A DNA stretch of 64,000 nucleotides from Bog-473 sp963725895 (GTDB taxonomy: Bacteria; Actinomycetota; Acidimicrobiia; Acidimicrobiales; RAAP-2). A model generated the notes under the pieces. That model did no database searches. It was not told the DNA's origin and worked only from the letters and a program-made list of their open reading frames with translations. Every line of letters starts with the position of its first letter. Positions within the stretch are counted from its first letter, which is position 1. A program made the position numbers and the translations under genes. The stretch is from positions 1,984,001 through 2,048,000 of the forward strand of contig CAVSAJ010000001.1 of NCBI GenBank assembly GCA_963725895.1, written 5' to 3'. Positions 34,438 through 43,444 of the stretch are shown piece after piece.

Positions 34438-35141
34438 ATGAGAAGTTCGCTCTTGGTGATCGGAGGGATACTGCTGGGGCCGGCCGCCGCGTCTTGTGGC
34501 CCGGGGCACATTGAGAATTCGCACCTGGCGTCACGAGACTCGGCGACGACGGCGCCCCCGCACTCGACCGTGCCGACCACACCAGCTTCAACGCCACTGA
34601 CCCCGGTCACCGGACTGCCTGGGGTCACGCCTTCGACGGTCATCGTCCACTATCCGAATCCTTACGATCCCGGCTACTCGACCATTGACCAGCTCGTGCA
34701 GGACTCGACCTTCATCGTCTTGGGCACACTGCTGCCTGCAACACCCGGAGTCGATCAAACCGAAATACCGTTGTGCATTACCCGATACGGCCTCAACGGG
34801 GCTTCGACTCGGTCCCTCCCATCACGCTGAACGTAAGCCAGGCCGAAGTCACCGCAGCACATCTCCGCATGGGAGGTACCTATGTCTTCTTCTGGGCTGA
34901 CGACTCCGCAGAGAAGACGGCCTGCATCGTCGGCGGTGTACGCGGCGTGATGTCCTATGACTCCGCCACGGACACGGTGACCCGACTTGCTACCTCGCCC
35001 AGGGCGCAGATACCGCGAACCCAATCGTTGGAGCAGTTCGCCAGCTCGGTGAACGCCGCGCAAGACCTGTTCAGTCATGAGCCGGTCAGGAATCAGCCGC
35101 CGATCTGTTCACCGGCTGCGACCGGGCTGCCCTCCGCCTAA
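34438..35141 (+). pseudogene. Lipoprotein of unknown function, frame broken once
   Basis: The ATG at 34438 starts a lipoprotein signal peptide (SSLLVIGGILLGPAAASC, lipobox AAS-C), then a Thr/Pro linker and STIDQLVQDSTFIVLGTLLPA. Near 34770 the frame must move back by one base (one base missing) to continue as VVHYPIRPQRGFDSVPPITL and GGTYVFFWADDSAEKTACIVGG. The joined product is about 235 residues. The pattern 'D-x-x-VVxGxV ... Y-x-F-x-V ... G-x-x-Y-L-x-F' is seen in small secreted proteins, but I do not recognise the family. Either a true frameshift or a sequence error. Confidence 0.5.
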
Positions 35142-35151
35142 CTCGAATCTC

Positions 35152-35457
35152 TCAGCCGGAACCCGGAAGTGGCGCGGGCTTCGCCTCGTATGTCGTCGCC
35201 GTGGCATCAAGCATGCGGCCCAGATTGCGCTCGGCGAAGGCGGCCTCGTGCGGCTGCCCCAGGTGTGCGTCGAAGAGATCCTGGGACTCCCAGCACTCGA
35301 AGAAGCGGAACGTGTTCGGCGCGTCGAGATCTTCGGACCAGAAGTACTCGACACACCCCCCGTCGAGCCGGCTCGCCTCCGTCACCTCACTCAGGCTCGC
35401 GAGCACGTCGTCGCGATCGTCAGCAGCAAAGGTCATGGAGCCGGCGATGATGATCAC
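35152..35457 (-). CDS. Putative quinol monooxygenase (ABM fold)
   Basis: A 101-residue protein with the dimeric alpha-beta barrel of antibiotic-biosynthesis monooxygenases. It opens MIIIAGSMTFAADDRD and has GCVEYFWSEDLDAPNTFRFFECWESQ-type sequence (C-x-x-Y and F-E-x-W) followed by the HLGQPHEAAF helix. These cofactor-free enzymes oxidise phenols or quinols; many are unassigned. The GTG overlaps the amidohydrolase stop (GTGA), so it is the second gene of a two-gene operon. Confidence 0.8.
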   Translation of the reverse strand: MIIIAGSMTFAADDRDDVLASLSEVTEASRLDGGCVEYFWSEDLDAPNTFRFFECWESQDLFDAHLGQPHEAAFAERNLGRMLDATATTYEAKPAPLPGSG

Positions 35458-36731
35458 AGGTGTGCATCTCCGTTTCTCGAGGGGTCGAGTGCGGCGAACC
35501 CGTCCTTGACCAGGGTGCCGCCCTTCATGACGGCGCAGATGCGGTCCTGGTCCTGCAGCACGCCGATGTCGGCCACGGGGTCGCCGTCGAGCACGAGCAG
35601 GTCGGCGAGGTAACCCTCGCGGATTGCCCCGAGCTCATGCCCGCGGCCGAGAAGCTCAGCTCCGTTGCGAGTGGCCCAGCGGAGCACGTCGAGCGCGGGG
35701 ATGCCCGCCTCCTTCACGTAGAACTCGAGCTCGTCCGCGTAGCGGCCGTGCGGCAGGCTGATCGCGCCGTAGTCGTCGCCGCACAGCAGCCTCACGCCCG
35801 CCTCGTTCGCTCGCGGCAGCATCGCCATCGTCCGCTCGATCTCCTCTGCCATGGCCGTGGTGAAGCCCAGCCCTCCACCCATCAGCTCGGCGAAGCGGGC
35901 CGGGAAGAGCTGGCTCGGAACCAGGAACGTCCCCAATTCGACCATGCGCTCGATCGCGAGCTCATCGAGCCCGTCGCCGTGGTCGACGACGTCGATCCCC
36001 GCATCGAGCGCCATATGGATGGCCTCGCCATTGGCGATGTGGCCCCGCACCAGCGCACCGCGCTCGTGCGCCGCATCGACGCCCGCCGTGAGCTCGGCGC
36101 GACTCATCTCCATCTGCTCGCCGGGCGCCACCGTGCCGTGGCCGCCGGTGACGAACATCTTGATGATCTCCGCCCCCTGCTTGATCTCTTCCCGCACCGC
36201 CCGGCGGAACTCGTCTGGTCCGTCAGAGCGGTTGACCGCGCCGCGTGCGCCAACCTCCCAGTACCACGGGAAGCTCTTGTCGCCGGCATGACCCGTCGTG
36301 CTGACGTCGCGGCTGCCGGCCATGAGGCGTGGTCCGGGGAACAACCCCTCGGCGATGGCGGCCTTCATGGAGGCGTCGATCGCGAAAGGCGCGCCGGCAC
36401 TGACGACGCCGGTGAAGCCGCAGCGCAGTGCCAAAGCGAGGTGGTGCGCCGCCCGCACGGCCTGAAGAGCCGGCGGCTCCTCGAGCCCGAACGGGGCCGT
36501 CTTCGAGCCAAGCTCGTGGTAGGTGGCGTGGAAATGACTGCTGACCATGCCGGGCATGACAGTGCGCCCATTGAGCTCGACGACGCGGTCATCGGGGCCG
36601 ACCGCCACACTGCCGGCGTCCGCGCCGGAGCGGACGGTCGCGATGCGCCGATCGTCGATCACAAGGGTCGAGTGTGCACGCGCGCCGTCGGCGTCGAGGA
36701 CCGTGGCGTCGCGCAACACGAGCCTAGGCAC
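35454..36731 (-). CDS. Amidohydrolase-family protein
   Basis: A 425-residue TIM-barrel hydrolase. Metal ligands are recognisable: H66-x-H68 in SSHFHATYH, a likely carbamylated Lys in EIIKMFVTGG, His in VRGHIANGEAI and VDHGDGLD, and the final Asp in LLCGDDYG. The C-terminal GAIREGYLADLLVLDGDP is the usual beta-sandwich end. It resembles the Xaa-Pro dipeptidase/imidazolonepropionase-like branch, but the substrate cannot be picked. It is coupled to the small monooxygenase downstream and divergent from the isomerase-like gene at 36811. Confidence 0.85.
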   Translation of the reverse strand: MPRLVLRDATVLDADGARAHSTLVIDDRRIATVRSGADAGSVAVGPDDRVVELNGRTVMPGMVSSHFHATYHELGSKTAPFGLEEPPALQAVRAAHHLALALRCGFTGVVSAGAPFAIDASMKAAIAEGLFPGPRLMAGSRDVSTTGHAGDKSFPWYWEVGARGAVNRSDGPDEFRRAVREEIKQGAEIIKMFVTGGHGTVAPGEQMEMSRAELTAGVDAAHERGALVRGHIANGEAIHMALDAGIDVVDHGDGLDELAIERMVELGTFLVPSQLFPARFAELMGGGLGFTTAMAEEIERTMAMLPRANEAGVRLLCGDDYGAISLPHGRYADELEFYVKEAGIPALDVLRWATRNGAELLGRGHELGAIREGYLADLLVLDGDPVADIGVLQDQDRICAVMKGGTLVKDGFAALDPSRNGDAHL

Positions 36732-36810
36732 GGGGCGGCTCGTCCTCGTGGGGTCCAGACGTCATTGGGGTACCGTTCTCGGGCACGGAGGCAACGATAG
36801 TGAGCGCACC

Positions 36811-37671
36811 ATGACCTTGGGCCCGGACCACACCGTGCTGTGCTCGGGCACCCTCCGAGCGGGCATCTCGTTCCGGCAACGCCTGGCCGCTGCCCGGGCC
36901 GGGGCCTTCGACGCCATCTCGCTGTGGGGCCGCGACTACCAGGACGCCCGGGCTGAGGGGTGGAGCGACGCCGACGTGGTCGCCATGTTGGGCGACCACG
37001 GCCTCTCCGTGGCCGAAGTCGACCCGGCCTGGGACTGGTTGCCCGGCGCCGTCGACGTCCGGATCCCGCCCGACCACGACACCGAGCGCATCTTCGCCTT
37101 CGGCGCCGAGGAGCTGTTCGCGGTGGCCGACGCCGTCGGCGCCCGCTCGGTCAACGCCGTCGACATCTTCGGTGGCACCTGGTCGCTCGACGATGCAGCC
37201 GGCGCGTTCGCCGCCCTGTGCGACCGGGCACACGATCACGGCCTGCTGGTGCAGCTCGAATTCCTGCCGTGGTCGAGGATCCCCGACCTCGAGTCGGCCT
37301 GGTACGTGGTGCGCGAGGCGGGACGGGTCAACGGCGGCCTGGCAGTGGACGCCTGGCACTACTTCCGCAGCGGATCGGACGGCCGGCTCCTCCAGACCAT
37401 CCCGGGCGACCGCGTCATCGGCCTCCAACTCTGTGACGCCCCGGCCACGCCCGAGCCCGATCCGATGCGTGCCACTCTCGAGGCTCGATTGCTCCCGGGC
37501 GACGGGGAGCTGGCGCTGGCTGCGCTCGTGTCCGACCTACGCGCCATCGGATCGATGGCGCCCGTCGGCGTGGAGGTCTTCTCCTCGGCGCTCGACGAGC
37601 TCGAGCCCGAAGAGGTGGGGCGTCGCGCCGGGGCCGCGTTGCGCCGCCTCCTCGACCAACGAGCGCCCTGA
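36811..37671 (+). CDS. Xylose isomerase-like TIM-barrel protein
   Basis: A 286-residue sugar phosphate isomerase/epimerase-type protein (AP_endonuc_2 fold). It shows FDAISLWGRDYQDA, VAEVDPAWDW, VNAVDIFGG, LVQLEFLPWSRIPD, GLAVDAWHYFRSG and VGVEVFSSAL on successive strands; the acidic and His residues there are the usual metal ligands. Members isomerise or epimerise sugars, inosose or keto-acids. The ATG at 36811 starts the conserved part; upstream frame is within the divergent promoter region. Substrate unknown. Confidence 0.8.
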   Translation: MTLGPDHTVLCSGTLRAGISFRQRLAAARAGAFDAISLWGRDYQDARAEGWSDADVVAMLGDHGLSVAEVDPAWDWLPGAVDVRIPPDHDTERIFAFGAEELFAVADAVGARSVNAVDIFGGTWSLDDAAGAFAALCDRAHDHGLLVQLEFLPWSRIPDLESAWYVVREAGRVNGGLAVDAWHYFRSGSDGRLLQTIPGDRVIGLQLCDAPATPEPDPMRATLEARLLPGDGELALAALVSDLRAIGSMAPVGVEVFSSALDELEPEEVGRRAGAALRRLLDQRAP

Positions 37672-37683
37672 AGCTCTCGGCCG

Positions 37684-38712
37684 TCAGCGCGGACGGCGGC
37701 GCAGCGATGCGTCGGCGATGGCGGCCGGCACCCACCCCACGTCGGTGGCGTTCAGGTCGGTGCCGGGCGGCACGATCTCGTCGATACGGTCGAGCACGTC
37801 GGGACTCAGGCGCAGCTCGAGGGCCGGCAGTTGCGACTGCAGGTGCTCCATCGTGCGCGGCCCGATGATGGGACAGGTGACGCCGGGGTGCTCGGTCACG
37901 AAGCCGAGCGCCAGCTCAATGAGCGAGAGTCCCGACCCCTCCGCGAGGGCGAGCAGCTGGTCTGTCGCCTCGAGCTTCCCCCGGTTGCCCGGGATCTCCA
38001 TGTCGTAGTGATGCGGCAGGAAGCCGGCGCGGCGACTGGTGTTCTCCCGGCCGGTCCCGAAGGCGCCCGAGAGCCAGCCGCCGGCCAGGGGGCTCCACGA
38101 GAGCACCCCCATGCCGTACTTCTGACACATCGGCAGCACGTCCTTCTCGATGCTTCGCACGAGGATGGAGTACGGGGGCTGCTCGGTGACGAAGCGCTCA
38201 CGGGCGCGGCGCTCGGCCACCCACTGGGCCTCGACGATCTCGTGCGCCGGGAAGGTGGAGCTGCCGAAGTAGCGGATCTTGCCCATGCGCACCAGGTCGG
38301 TCAGCGCACCCAGCGTCTCGTCGATGTCCGTCTCGGGCGACGGTCGATGGATCTGATAGACGTCGATGTAGTCGACGCCGAGGCGGCGAAGGCTGTTCTC
38401 GCACTCGGTCATGATCCAGCGGCGCGAGTTGCCCTGCGCGTTCGGGTCCTGGCCCATCTGCCCGTGCACTTTGGTCGCCAAGACCATGCGGTGGCGCTTG
38501 GTCTGCGCCAGTGCCTTGCCGACGATCTCCTCGGACTCGCCGAAGGAGTAGACGTCGGCGGTGTCGACGAAGTTGATGCCGGCGTCGAGGGCGGCGTGGA
38601 TGATGCGGATGCAGTCATCCTGGTCGGTGTTGCCAAAGGAGCCGAACATCATCGCCCCCAAGCACAGGGGACTGACCTTGATACCGGTCCGGCCGAGCGT
38701 GCGATAGTCCAT
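37684..38712 (-). CDS. Aldo/keto reductase
   Basis: A 342-residue NADPH-dependent (alpha/beta)8 reductase. The catalytic tetrad is present: Asp and Tyr in NFVDTADVYSFGESEE, Lys in VLATKVHG and His in VYQIHRPSP. The C-terminal FVTEHPGVTCPIIGPRTMEHLQ is the cofactor-binding end. The ATG at 38712 gives the standard MDYRTLGRTGIKVSPLCLG start. It falls in the YajO/AKR branch with broad aldehyde and ketone substrates. The next gene on the same strand (38766) is a questin-oxidase-like protein 53 bases upstream, so they may be co-transcribed. Confidence 0.9.
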   Translation of the reverse strand: MDYRTLGRTGIKVSPLCLGAMMFGSFGNTDQDDCIRIIHAALDAGINFVDTADVYSFGESEEIVGKALAQTKRHRMVLATKVHGQMGQDPNAQGNSRRWIMTECENSLRRLGVDYIDVYQIHRPSPETDIDETLGALTDLVRMGKIRYFGSSTFPAHEIVEAQWVAERRARERFVTEQPPYSILVRSIEKDVLPMCQKYGMGVLSWSPLAGGWLSGAFGTGRENTSRRAGFLPHHYDMEIPGNRGKLEATDQLLALAEGSGLSLIELALGFVTEHPGVTCPIIGPRTMEHLQSQLPALELRLSPDVLDRIDEIVPPGTDLNATDVGWVPAAIADASLRRRPR

Positions 38713-38765
38713 GAGGCCGAGGCTAGCGACGAGCACGGCGGCGCGCGCTGCGCCCCCGGCGCACC

Positions 38766-39812
38766 TCAGAGGCGAAGGGTGGCGTCCGCTGCGGCCAGGA
38801 GAAGGGCGGGATCGCCGCAGCGCTCGAAGGCGCGCAGCGCAGCCTCACACAGCTTGATCGCGTGCTCGTCGCCCGAGGCCAGCGCCTGGTCGATGAGGTC
38901 GTCGCGTCCGGGCGCAGGACGCTGTGGAACGGGTGTGACACGGTCGGTGTCGTAAGCAACGTGCAAGGCCGCCGCGGCCTGCCAGGCGTAGCCCAGGGCG
39001 GCGGCCCGGTCCTCCTCGTCAAGCCAAGGCAGCACGAGCTCGCACGCGAGCGGCGACGTCACGGCATGCAGAAGGCCGATGGCCCCTCCGTCGTCTGCGT
39101 TGCGCAGGTAGGCGGCCGCACCGCCGGCGGCGAGTTGGTCGAGCAGCTCGAGCGCGCTGCCGGTCCAGCCGAGGGACGCGACGGCCTGTTCGAACTCGTC
39201 GGCGATGTCGGTGACGGCGGCGACGCGGTCGCTGATGAGCACGGCTGCGGGAGCGTCTTCGGGGAGGTAGGGCAAATCGGCCAGGGCCCGGGTGACGTCC
39301 TCGCCGCCGATGAGGAGCGGCGGGCCCGGCAGCTCCTGGTAGCTCGAGGCCCAGAACGCCAGCGCGCTCGCGACTTCCAGCCGGCGCGGCGGCGTGTCGG
39401 CGACACCGAGCCCGCGGAGGGCGTGACCGGTGCGGATGAGACCGTGAGTCGCCGCGCCGATGGTGCCGGGCAACAGCCGCGGTGCCCACTCACCCACGAC
39501 CGCCGCCACAGGGCGGTCAGCACCTTCGCGCTCGAACAGGGCCAGCCATTCGGGGTAACGCGCCGTCCGCCCGAGCGCGTCCTGCCACTCGGCCTCCGAC
39601 AACGGGCGCCGGGCCGGCGCTGGCGCGGCGTCGAGGCGCTTGGCGTATCTCGCCGCCCAGTCGCCGATGGCGTCGTGCCGGCCCAGGTGCGCCAACGCCT
39701 CCGCGGCCATGGGCCCGTGATTGGCGAGGCCGAGCGGCCCGTAGTTCGGTGCGGTGCCGGCAAAGACGGTCAACGCGTCATCGAGGGCGTCTCCCGGGGC
39801 ATGCGTCTCCAC
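38766..39812 (-). CDS. Questin oxidase-like protein
   Basis: A 348-residue all-helical protein of the questin oxidase family (formerly DUF4243). The N-terminal signature GTAPNYGPLGLANHGPMAAEALAHLG-type sequence (NYGP, NHGPMAAEAL) is clear, and FWASSYQELPG and HAVTSPLACELVLPWL follow. In fungi, GedK-type members open the anthraquinone ring of questin in a Baeyer-Villiger step; the bacterial role is not established. Its neighbours, an aldo/keto reductase and a divergent CoA-transferase, would suit catabolism of an aromatic or polyketide, but this is inference. Confidence 0.75.
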   Translation of the reverse strand: METHAPGDALDDALTVFAGTAPNYGPLGLANHGPMAAEALAHLGRHDAIGDWAARYAKRLDAAPAPARRPLSEAEWQDALGRTARYPEWLALFEREGADRPVAAVVGEWAPRLLPGTIGAATHGLIRTGHALRGLGVADTPPRRLEVASALAFWASSYQELPGPPLLIGGEDVTRALADLPYLPEDAPAAVLISDRVAAVTDIADEFEQAVASLGWTGSALELLDQLAAGGAAAYLRNADDGGAIGLLHAVTSPLACELVLPWLDEEDRAAALGYAWQAAAALHVAYDTDRVTPVPQRPAPGRDDLIDQALASGDEHAIKLCEAALRAFERCGDPALLLAAADATLRL

Positions 39813-39902
39813 CGTCCCAGTATGGCGAGGCCCGGCCGACGGTGCCCGTCGTGGCGGCCACTACGATCCGGCCTTCGACAACGGGACATCCCAGGAGGTC
39901 CG

Positions 39903-41144
39903 ATGGCGACGACGCCACCCCTGCACGGCATGAGGATCATCGAGTGCTCGGCGCTGGGGCCGGCCGCCATCACGACGGCGTTGGTGGACTTGGGTGCGGA
40001 CGTGATCAAAGTGGAGCCACCGGCCGGCGACTACATCCGTGAGATGACGTGGCCCATCGTGGAAGGCACCTCGCTGATGCACCTCCACCTCAACCGGGGC
40101 AAGCGCTCGCTCGTGCTCGACCTCCGCACAGACGCCGGCGTGACCATCTTGAAGGAGCTCGCAACGGACGCCGACGTCGTCGTCGAGGCCATGCGGCCCG
40201 GTGCGTTGGCCCGGCGGGGCGCCGGCTATGACGACCTGCGCGTCCTGAACCCCAAGGTCGTGTTCTGCACCATCTCGGGCTACGGCATGACCGGGCCCTA
40301 CCGTGACTATCCCAGCCACGGCGTGGCCTATGACACGTGGGCCGGCATCGTCAATGTCGCCACCGACGACGAGGGGTTCACCTTCATCCCCGAGCACGTC
40401 TCCATCGGGATCAACGCTGGGCCGCTCTACGGTGCGCTCGGCATCCTGGCCGCCGTGATCCGGGCTCGCGAAACCGGCGAGGGCTCCTACATCGATCTGG
40501 CCCAATCCGACGCGGCCGCGGCCATTGACTGGTACCGCTCCGAGACCTGGCGCGCCTACGAACGACCCCAGTCCGAGGTGACCGGCAACAAGGCCGACGA
40601 CTACGAGCGTCGCGCTCCGGGCACCGCCGGCATGGTCGAAGGAGTGCGCTACCAGGTCTACGAGGCGGCCGACGGACGCCACGTCCTCTTCATGGCCTCG
40701 GAACAGGCCTTCTGGAAGAATTTCTGCGAGGGCGTGGAGCGCATGGACCTCTTCGAGCGCTGGCCCGGGTCCAAGTACGCCGACCATGCCCGGGGCAACC
40801 GCGAGCTCCAGCGCGAACTGCGCGACATCTTCCACACCAAGAACGCACGGGAATGGCTCGAGTTCGGCGGGCGAGTCAACACGCCCATCGCCCCGGTGAA
40901 CACGCCCAAGACGCTGCTCGACGACCCCCAATTCGCCGACCGCTTCCCGCTCCTTCCTGCGTCGGAGATGGGTGCCGATCAGCTCTTCACCCCGCTGCAC
41001 TTCGTCGGCGAGGAGCTGCCGCCGCCGGCCAGGGCACCGACCGTCGGTCAGCACACCGAGGACGTCTTGCGCTCGGTGCTCGGCTATGACGACAATCAGA
41101 TCGCCAAAGCCCGGGACGGAGGGGCATTCGGATCCGGAGCGTGA
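39903..41144 (+). CDS. Family III CoA-transferase (CaiB/BaiF)
   Basis: A 413-residue CoA-transferase. It starts GMRIIECSALGPAAITTALVDLGADVIKVEPP, then GKRSLVLDLRTDAG, FCTISGYGMTGPYRDYPSHGVAYDTWAG and GSYIDLAQSDAAAA, all landmarks of the formyl-CoA transferase/BaiF fold. It moves CoA between carboxylic acids in the cytosol. The catalytic Asp is expected near residues 160-180. CAGGAGG precedes the ATG. The Gfo/Idh gene follows 29 bases later, so they are probably an operon. Substrate unknown. Confidence 0.9.
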   Translation: MATTPPLHGMRIIECSALGPAAITTALVDLGADVIKVEPPAGDYIREMTWPIVEGTSLMHLHLNRGKRSLVLDLRTDAGVTILKELATDADVVVEAMRPGALARRGAGYDDLRVLNPKVVFCTISGYGMTGPYRDYPSHGVAYDTWAGIVNVATDDEGFTFIPEHVSIGINAGPLYGALGILAAVIRARETGEGSYIDLAQSDAAAAIDWYRSETWRAYERPQSEVTGNKADDYERRAPGTAGMVEGVRYQVYEAADGRHVLFMASEQAFWKNFCEGVERMDLFERWPGSKYADHARGNRELQRELRDIFHTKNAREWLEFGGRVNTPIAPVNTPKTLLDDPQFADRFPLLPASEMGADQLFTPLHFVGEELPPPARAPTVGQHTEDVLRSVLGYDDNQIAKARDGGAFGSGA

Positions 41145-41173
41145 GCGGCGCCGCCGGCCAAAGGGAGGGTGAC

Positions 41174-42277
41174 ATGGAGAAGGTCCGTCTCGGCGTGCTG
41201 GGCGCGGGGAACATCGCGGTGATGAACGTGAAGGGGTATCTCGAAGACCCTCGTTGTGACGTCGTGGCGGTCTGCGACACCGACGAGGAGGTCGGGCGCC
41301 AGGCAGCCAAGGAATGGGGCGCCGAGTCCTTCTACCCCGACCTGGCCGACATGCTGGCCGACGACTCCATCGACGCGCTCGAGATCCTGACGCCGACGCA
41401 CCTCCACCACGACCACGTGGTCGCCGCGCTCGACGCGGGGAAGCACGTGTCGGTCCAGAAGCCGGTCGCCAACTCCGTCGACGACGCGCTCGACATGCAG
41501 GCGGCCGCGGAGCGTTCGGGGAAGATCCTGCGCATCAGCGAGTGCTTCGTGCACTACCCGCCCCTCGAGCTGGCGAAGCGTTTGGTCGCGGACGGCGCCA
41601 TCGGCAAACCCACCTCCCTGCGCATCCGCACTCTCGTCGGCCAGACCGACTCGGCCTTCCAGGCGGCGCTGCGGCCCGAGGGCTACGGCTGGCGGCTGGA
41701 CAAGCGCAGTGCCGGCGGGCACCTCTTCGACGACATGGTGCACAAATACGCCATGGCGCTGTGGCTGCTCGACCTCGACATCACCTCGGTCCAAGCAGTC
41801 GTGCGCAGGCGCGACCTCTTCTTCGAGCCCTGCGCGGTGATCTTCGAGTACGAGGACCCCGACGTGCTCGGGATGATGGAGGTGCAGTACTCGCCGAACT
41901 TCTACATGCGCTCCTCCTACTACGGCGCCGACGAATTCTTCGAGATCACCGGTGACGAGGGTCAGCTCTGGGTGACCAGGGCGACCGGCGAGATGCTCGA
42001 CCTCGCACCCGTGATGCTCTTCACCGGGACGCCCCAAGAGCGCAAGACGACGGAGTTCACCGACATCGACGCCGACTGGGGCGCCGGCTTCGTGCGTTCG
42101 TCGCAGCATTTCGTGACCTCGCTGCTCGAGGGCACGCCCGCCGCCATGACCGCCGCCGAGGCGACGGACGTGCTGCGCCTGTGCTTTGCCGTCTACGAGG
42201 CGGGGGCGACGCACGCGCCCGTGGACCCCCGCGGCATCACCGGCACGGTCAGCCCACCCGGCTGGGGGGAGTGGTAG
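41174..42277 (+). CDS. Gfo/Idh/MocA-family dehydrogenase
   Basis: A 367-residue NAD(P)-binding oxidoreductase. The Rossmann motif GVLGAGNIA is at residues 7-15, and the sugar-binding lysine is K96 in VQKPVANS, where most relatives have E-K-P. The C-terminal domain contains LFDDMVHKYAMALWLL, with the catalytic-type Asp/His pair. The ATG at 41174 has AGGGAGG upstream; a GTG at 41141 overlaps the CoA-transferase stop and is the alternative. The substrate is probably a sugar, inositol or related polyol. The partnership with a CoA-transferase is unusual for a sugar dehydrogenase. Confidence 0.85.
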   Translation: MEKVRLGVLGAGNIAVMNVKGYLEDPRCDVVAVCDTDEEVGRQAAKEWGAESFYPDLADMLADDSIDALEILTPTHLHHDHVVAALDAGKHVSVQKPVANSVDDALDMQAAAERSGKILRISECFVHYPPLELAKRLVADGAIGKPTSLRIRTLVGQTDSAFQAALRPEGYGWRLDKRSAGGHLFDDMVHKYAMALWLLDLDITSVQAVVRRRDLFFEPCAVIFEYEDPDVLGMMEVQYSPNFYMRSSYYGADEFFEITGDEGQLWVTRATGEMLDLAPVMLFTGTPQERKTTEFTDIDADWGAGFVRSSQHFVTSLLEGTPAAMTAAEATDVLRLCFAVYEAGATHAPVDPRGITGTVSPPGWGEW

Positions 42278-42313
42278 CCCGAGCCGGAGCTGTCTTCTAT
42301 ACGGTAGGAACCC

Positions 42314-42643
42314 ATGACCGGCTCCAGCGACGACAGCGTGCGCGTGCAGGTCGACGACATCCCAGCCGAGAGCCGGTTCGTCGTGCGGGGCAGCGACGGC
42401 GCCGCCGAGCTCGAGTACCGCCTCAACGGCGACCGGCTCGTCCTCGTCCACACCGAGGTGCCCGACGCCTGGGAGGGCCGCGGCGTCGGCGGTCAGCTCG
42501 TCCGCGCCGCCCTCGAGCGCGCCGCCGCCAACGGACTGACGTTGGTGCCCTGGTGCCCCTTCGCCAGGCACTGGCTGCGCAGCCACGGGGACGAGGCGGC
42601 CGGCGTCGACATCGACTGGGACACGCCGCCGCCTTCGTCGTGA
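42314..42643 (+). CDS. GNAT-family N-acetyltransferase, short (YjdJ-like)
   Basis: A 109-residue mini-GNAT of the YjdJ/NATD1 type. It reads FVVRGSDGAAELEYRLNGD, LVLVHTEVPDAWEGRGVGGQLV (acetyl-CoA loop GRGVGG) and LVPWCPFARHWLRSH, the standard ending. The function of this group is poorly known. It lies 36 bases after the Gfo/Idh gene and may share its transcript, and it faces the DUF6582-type gene. Confidence 0.85.
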   Translation: MTGSSDDSVRVQVDDIPAESRFVVRGSDGAAELEYRLNGDRLVLVHTEVPDAWEGRGVGGQLVRAALERAAANGLTLVPWCPFARHWLRSHGDEAAGVDIDWDTPPPSS

Positions 42644-42653
42644 CCCGAGGTCT

Positions 42654-43004
42654 TCAGCGACGCCGGGCCTTGTCGCCCAACTCCCGCCAGTCGTCAGCTT
42701 CGATCTCAATGTCGAACTGCTTCGCCGCTCGCCGAATGCGTGACCATGCCGCGTCGCGCTCGCGATCGCTGACGCCTTCGACCTGATCGAAGCGGCTGAT
42801 CGCATTGCGGACATGGCGGGCGTCAGTCAAGGGCTCCTTGCGCTCCTTGGGGAACGCGAACGCCGTGTCGGGCAGACGATTCTCCTCTGCGGTGCTGAGA
42901 CCAGCAGAGCGCGGGACACGGGCGCCGTGGGCCCGAGCGCTCTGGGCCTTCCGGGCCTTCTTCAGGTTTTGGCGCGCCGCCTCCTTCTGTCGCTCGGTGG
43001 CCAT
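42654..43004 (-). CDS. Conserved hypothetical protein (DUF6582-type)
   Basis: A 116-residue, strongly basic, charged protein with no membrane segment. The N-terminal half is Lys/Arg/Ala-rich (RQNLKKARKAQSARA); the C-terminal half contains LPDTAFAFPKERKEPLTDA and HVRNAISRFDQVEGVSD, a block I recognise as common in actinobacterial hypothetical proteins. GAAGGAGG lies before the ATG. A nucleic-acid-associated role would fit the charge but is a guess. Confidence 0.75.
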   Translation of the reverse strand: MATERQKEAARQNLKKARKAQSARAHGARVPRSAGLSTAEENRLPDTAFAFPKERKEPLTDARHVRNAISRFDQVEGVSDRERDAAWSRIRRAAKQFDIEIEADDWRELGDKARRR

Positions 43005-43093
43005 TCCGAACCTCCTTCGCAGTGAATGACTTCCTCGTGCTACTACCCAGGTTCGCCACTCGTTAACGGGAGGTTGCCTACAAGGAGGTTCGC

Positions 43094-43321
43094 CTAGACC
43101 ACCACGTGCTTCGTCGGAGGCAGCTTCTCGTTGAGCTTCTCGGCGGCTTCGGTCACTTGGTCACTGGCGGCTTCCTTTGCACGCTCCACGGCGTCCTCGA
43201 TTTCGGGCCGCTGCCTGAGCGATCGCGCCTTGTCTACGAGTCCTTCGTAGGGTCCTGTTCCGGCCTTCGATCCAAGAATGAACCCGAGAGCCAAGCCGAA
43301 CACGAATGCCAACTTCTTCAT
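43094..43321 (-). CDS. YtxH-like small membrane protein
   Basis: A 75-residue protein. MKKLAFVFGLALGFILGSKAG is a single N-terminal membrane helix followed by a charged amphipathic helix (EDAVERAKEAASDQVTEAAEKL), the YtxH pattern linked to general stress proteins. AAAGG precedes the ATG at 43321; upstream frame is not family-like. It has no obvious operon partner. Confidence 0.75.
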   Translation of the reverse strand: MKKLAFVFGLALGFILGSKAGTGPYEGLVDKARSLRQRPEIEDAVERAKEAASDQVTEAAEKLNEKLPPTKHVVV

Positions 43322-43444
43322 CGTCTGGCCTTTCTGACCCCGCACACCCGCGGGATTCGAGAGGTCCTTACCCGCTCTCCGGCTGCACATTCTCGTCATT
43401 TTCGACACGCAGCTGAGGCCCGTGTTCACACGGCCTGGTGAGGC

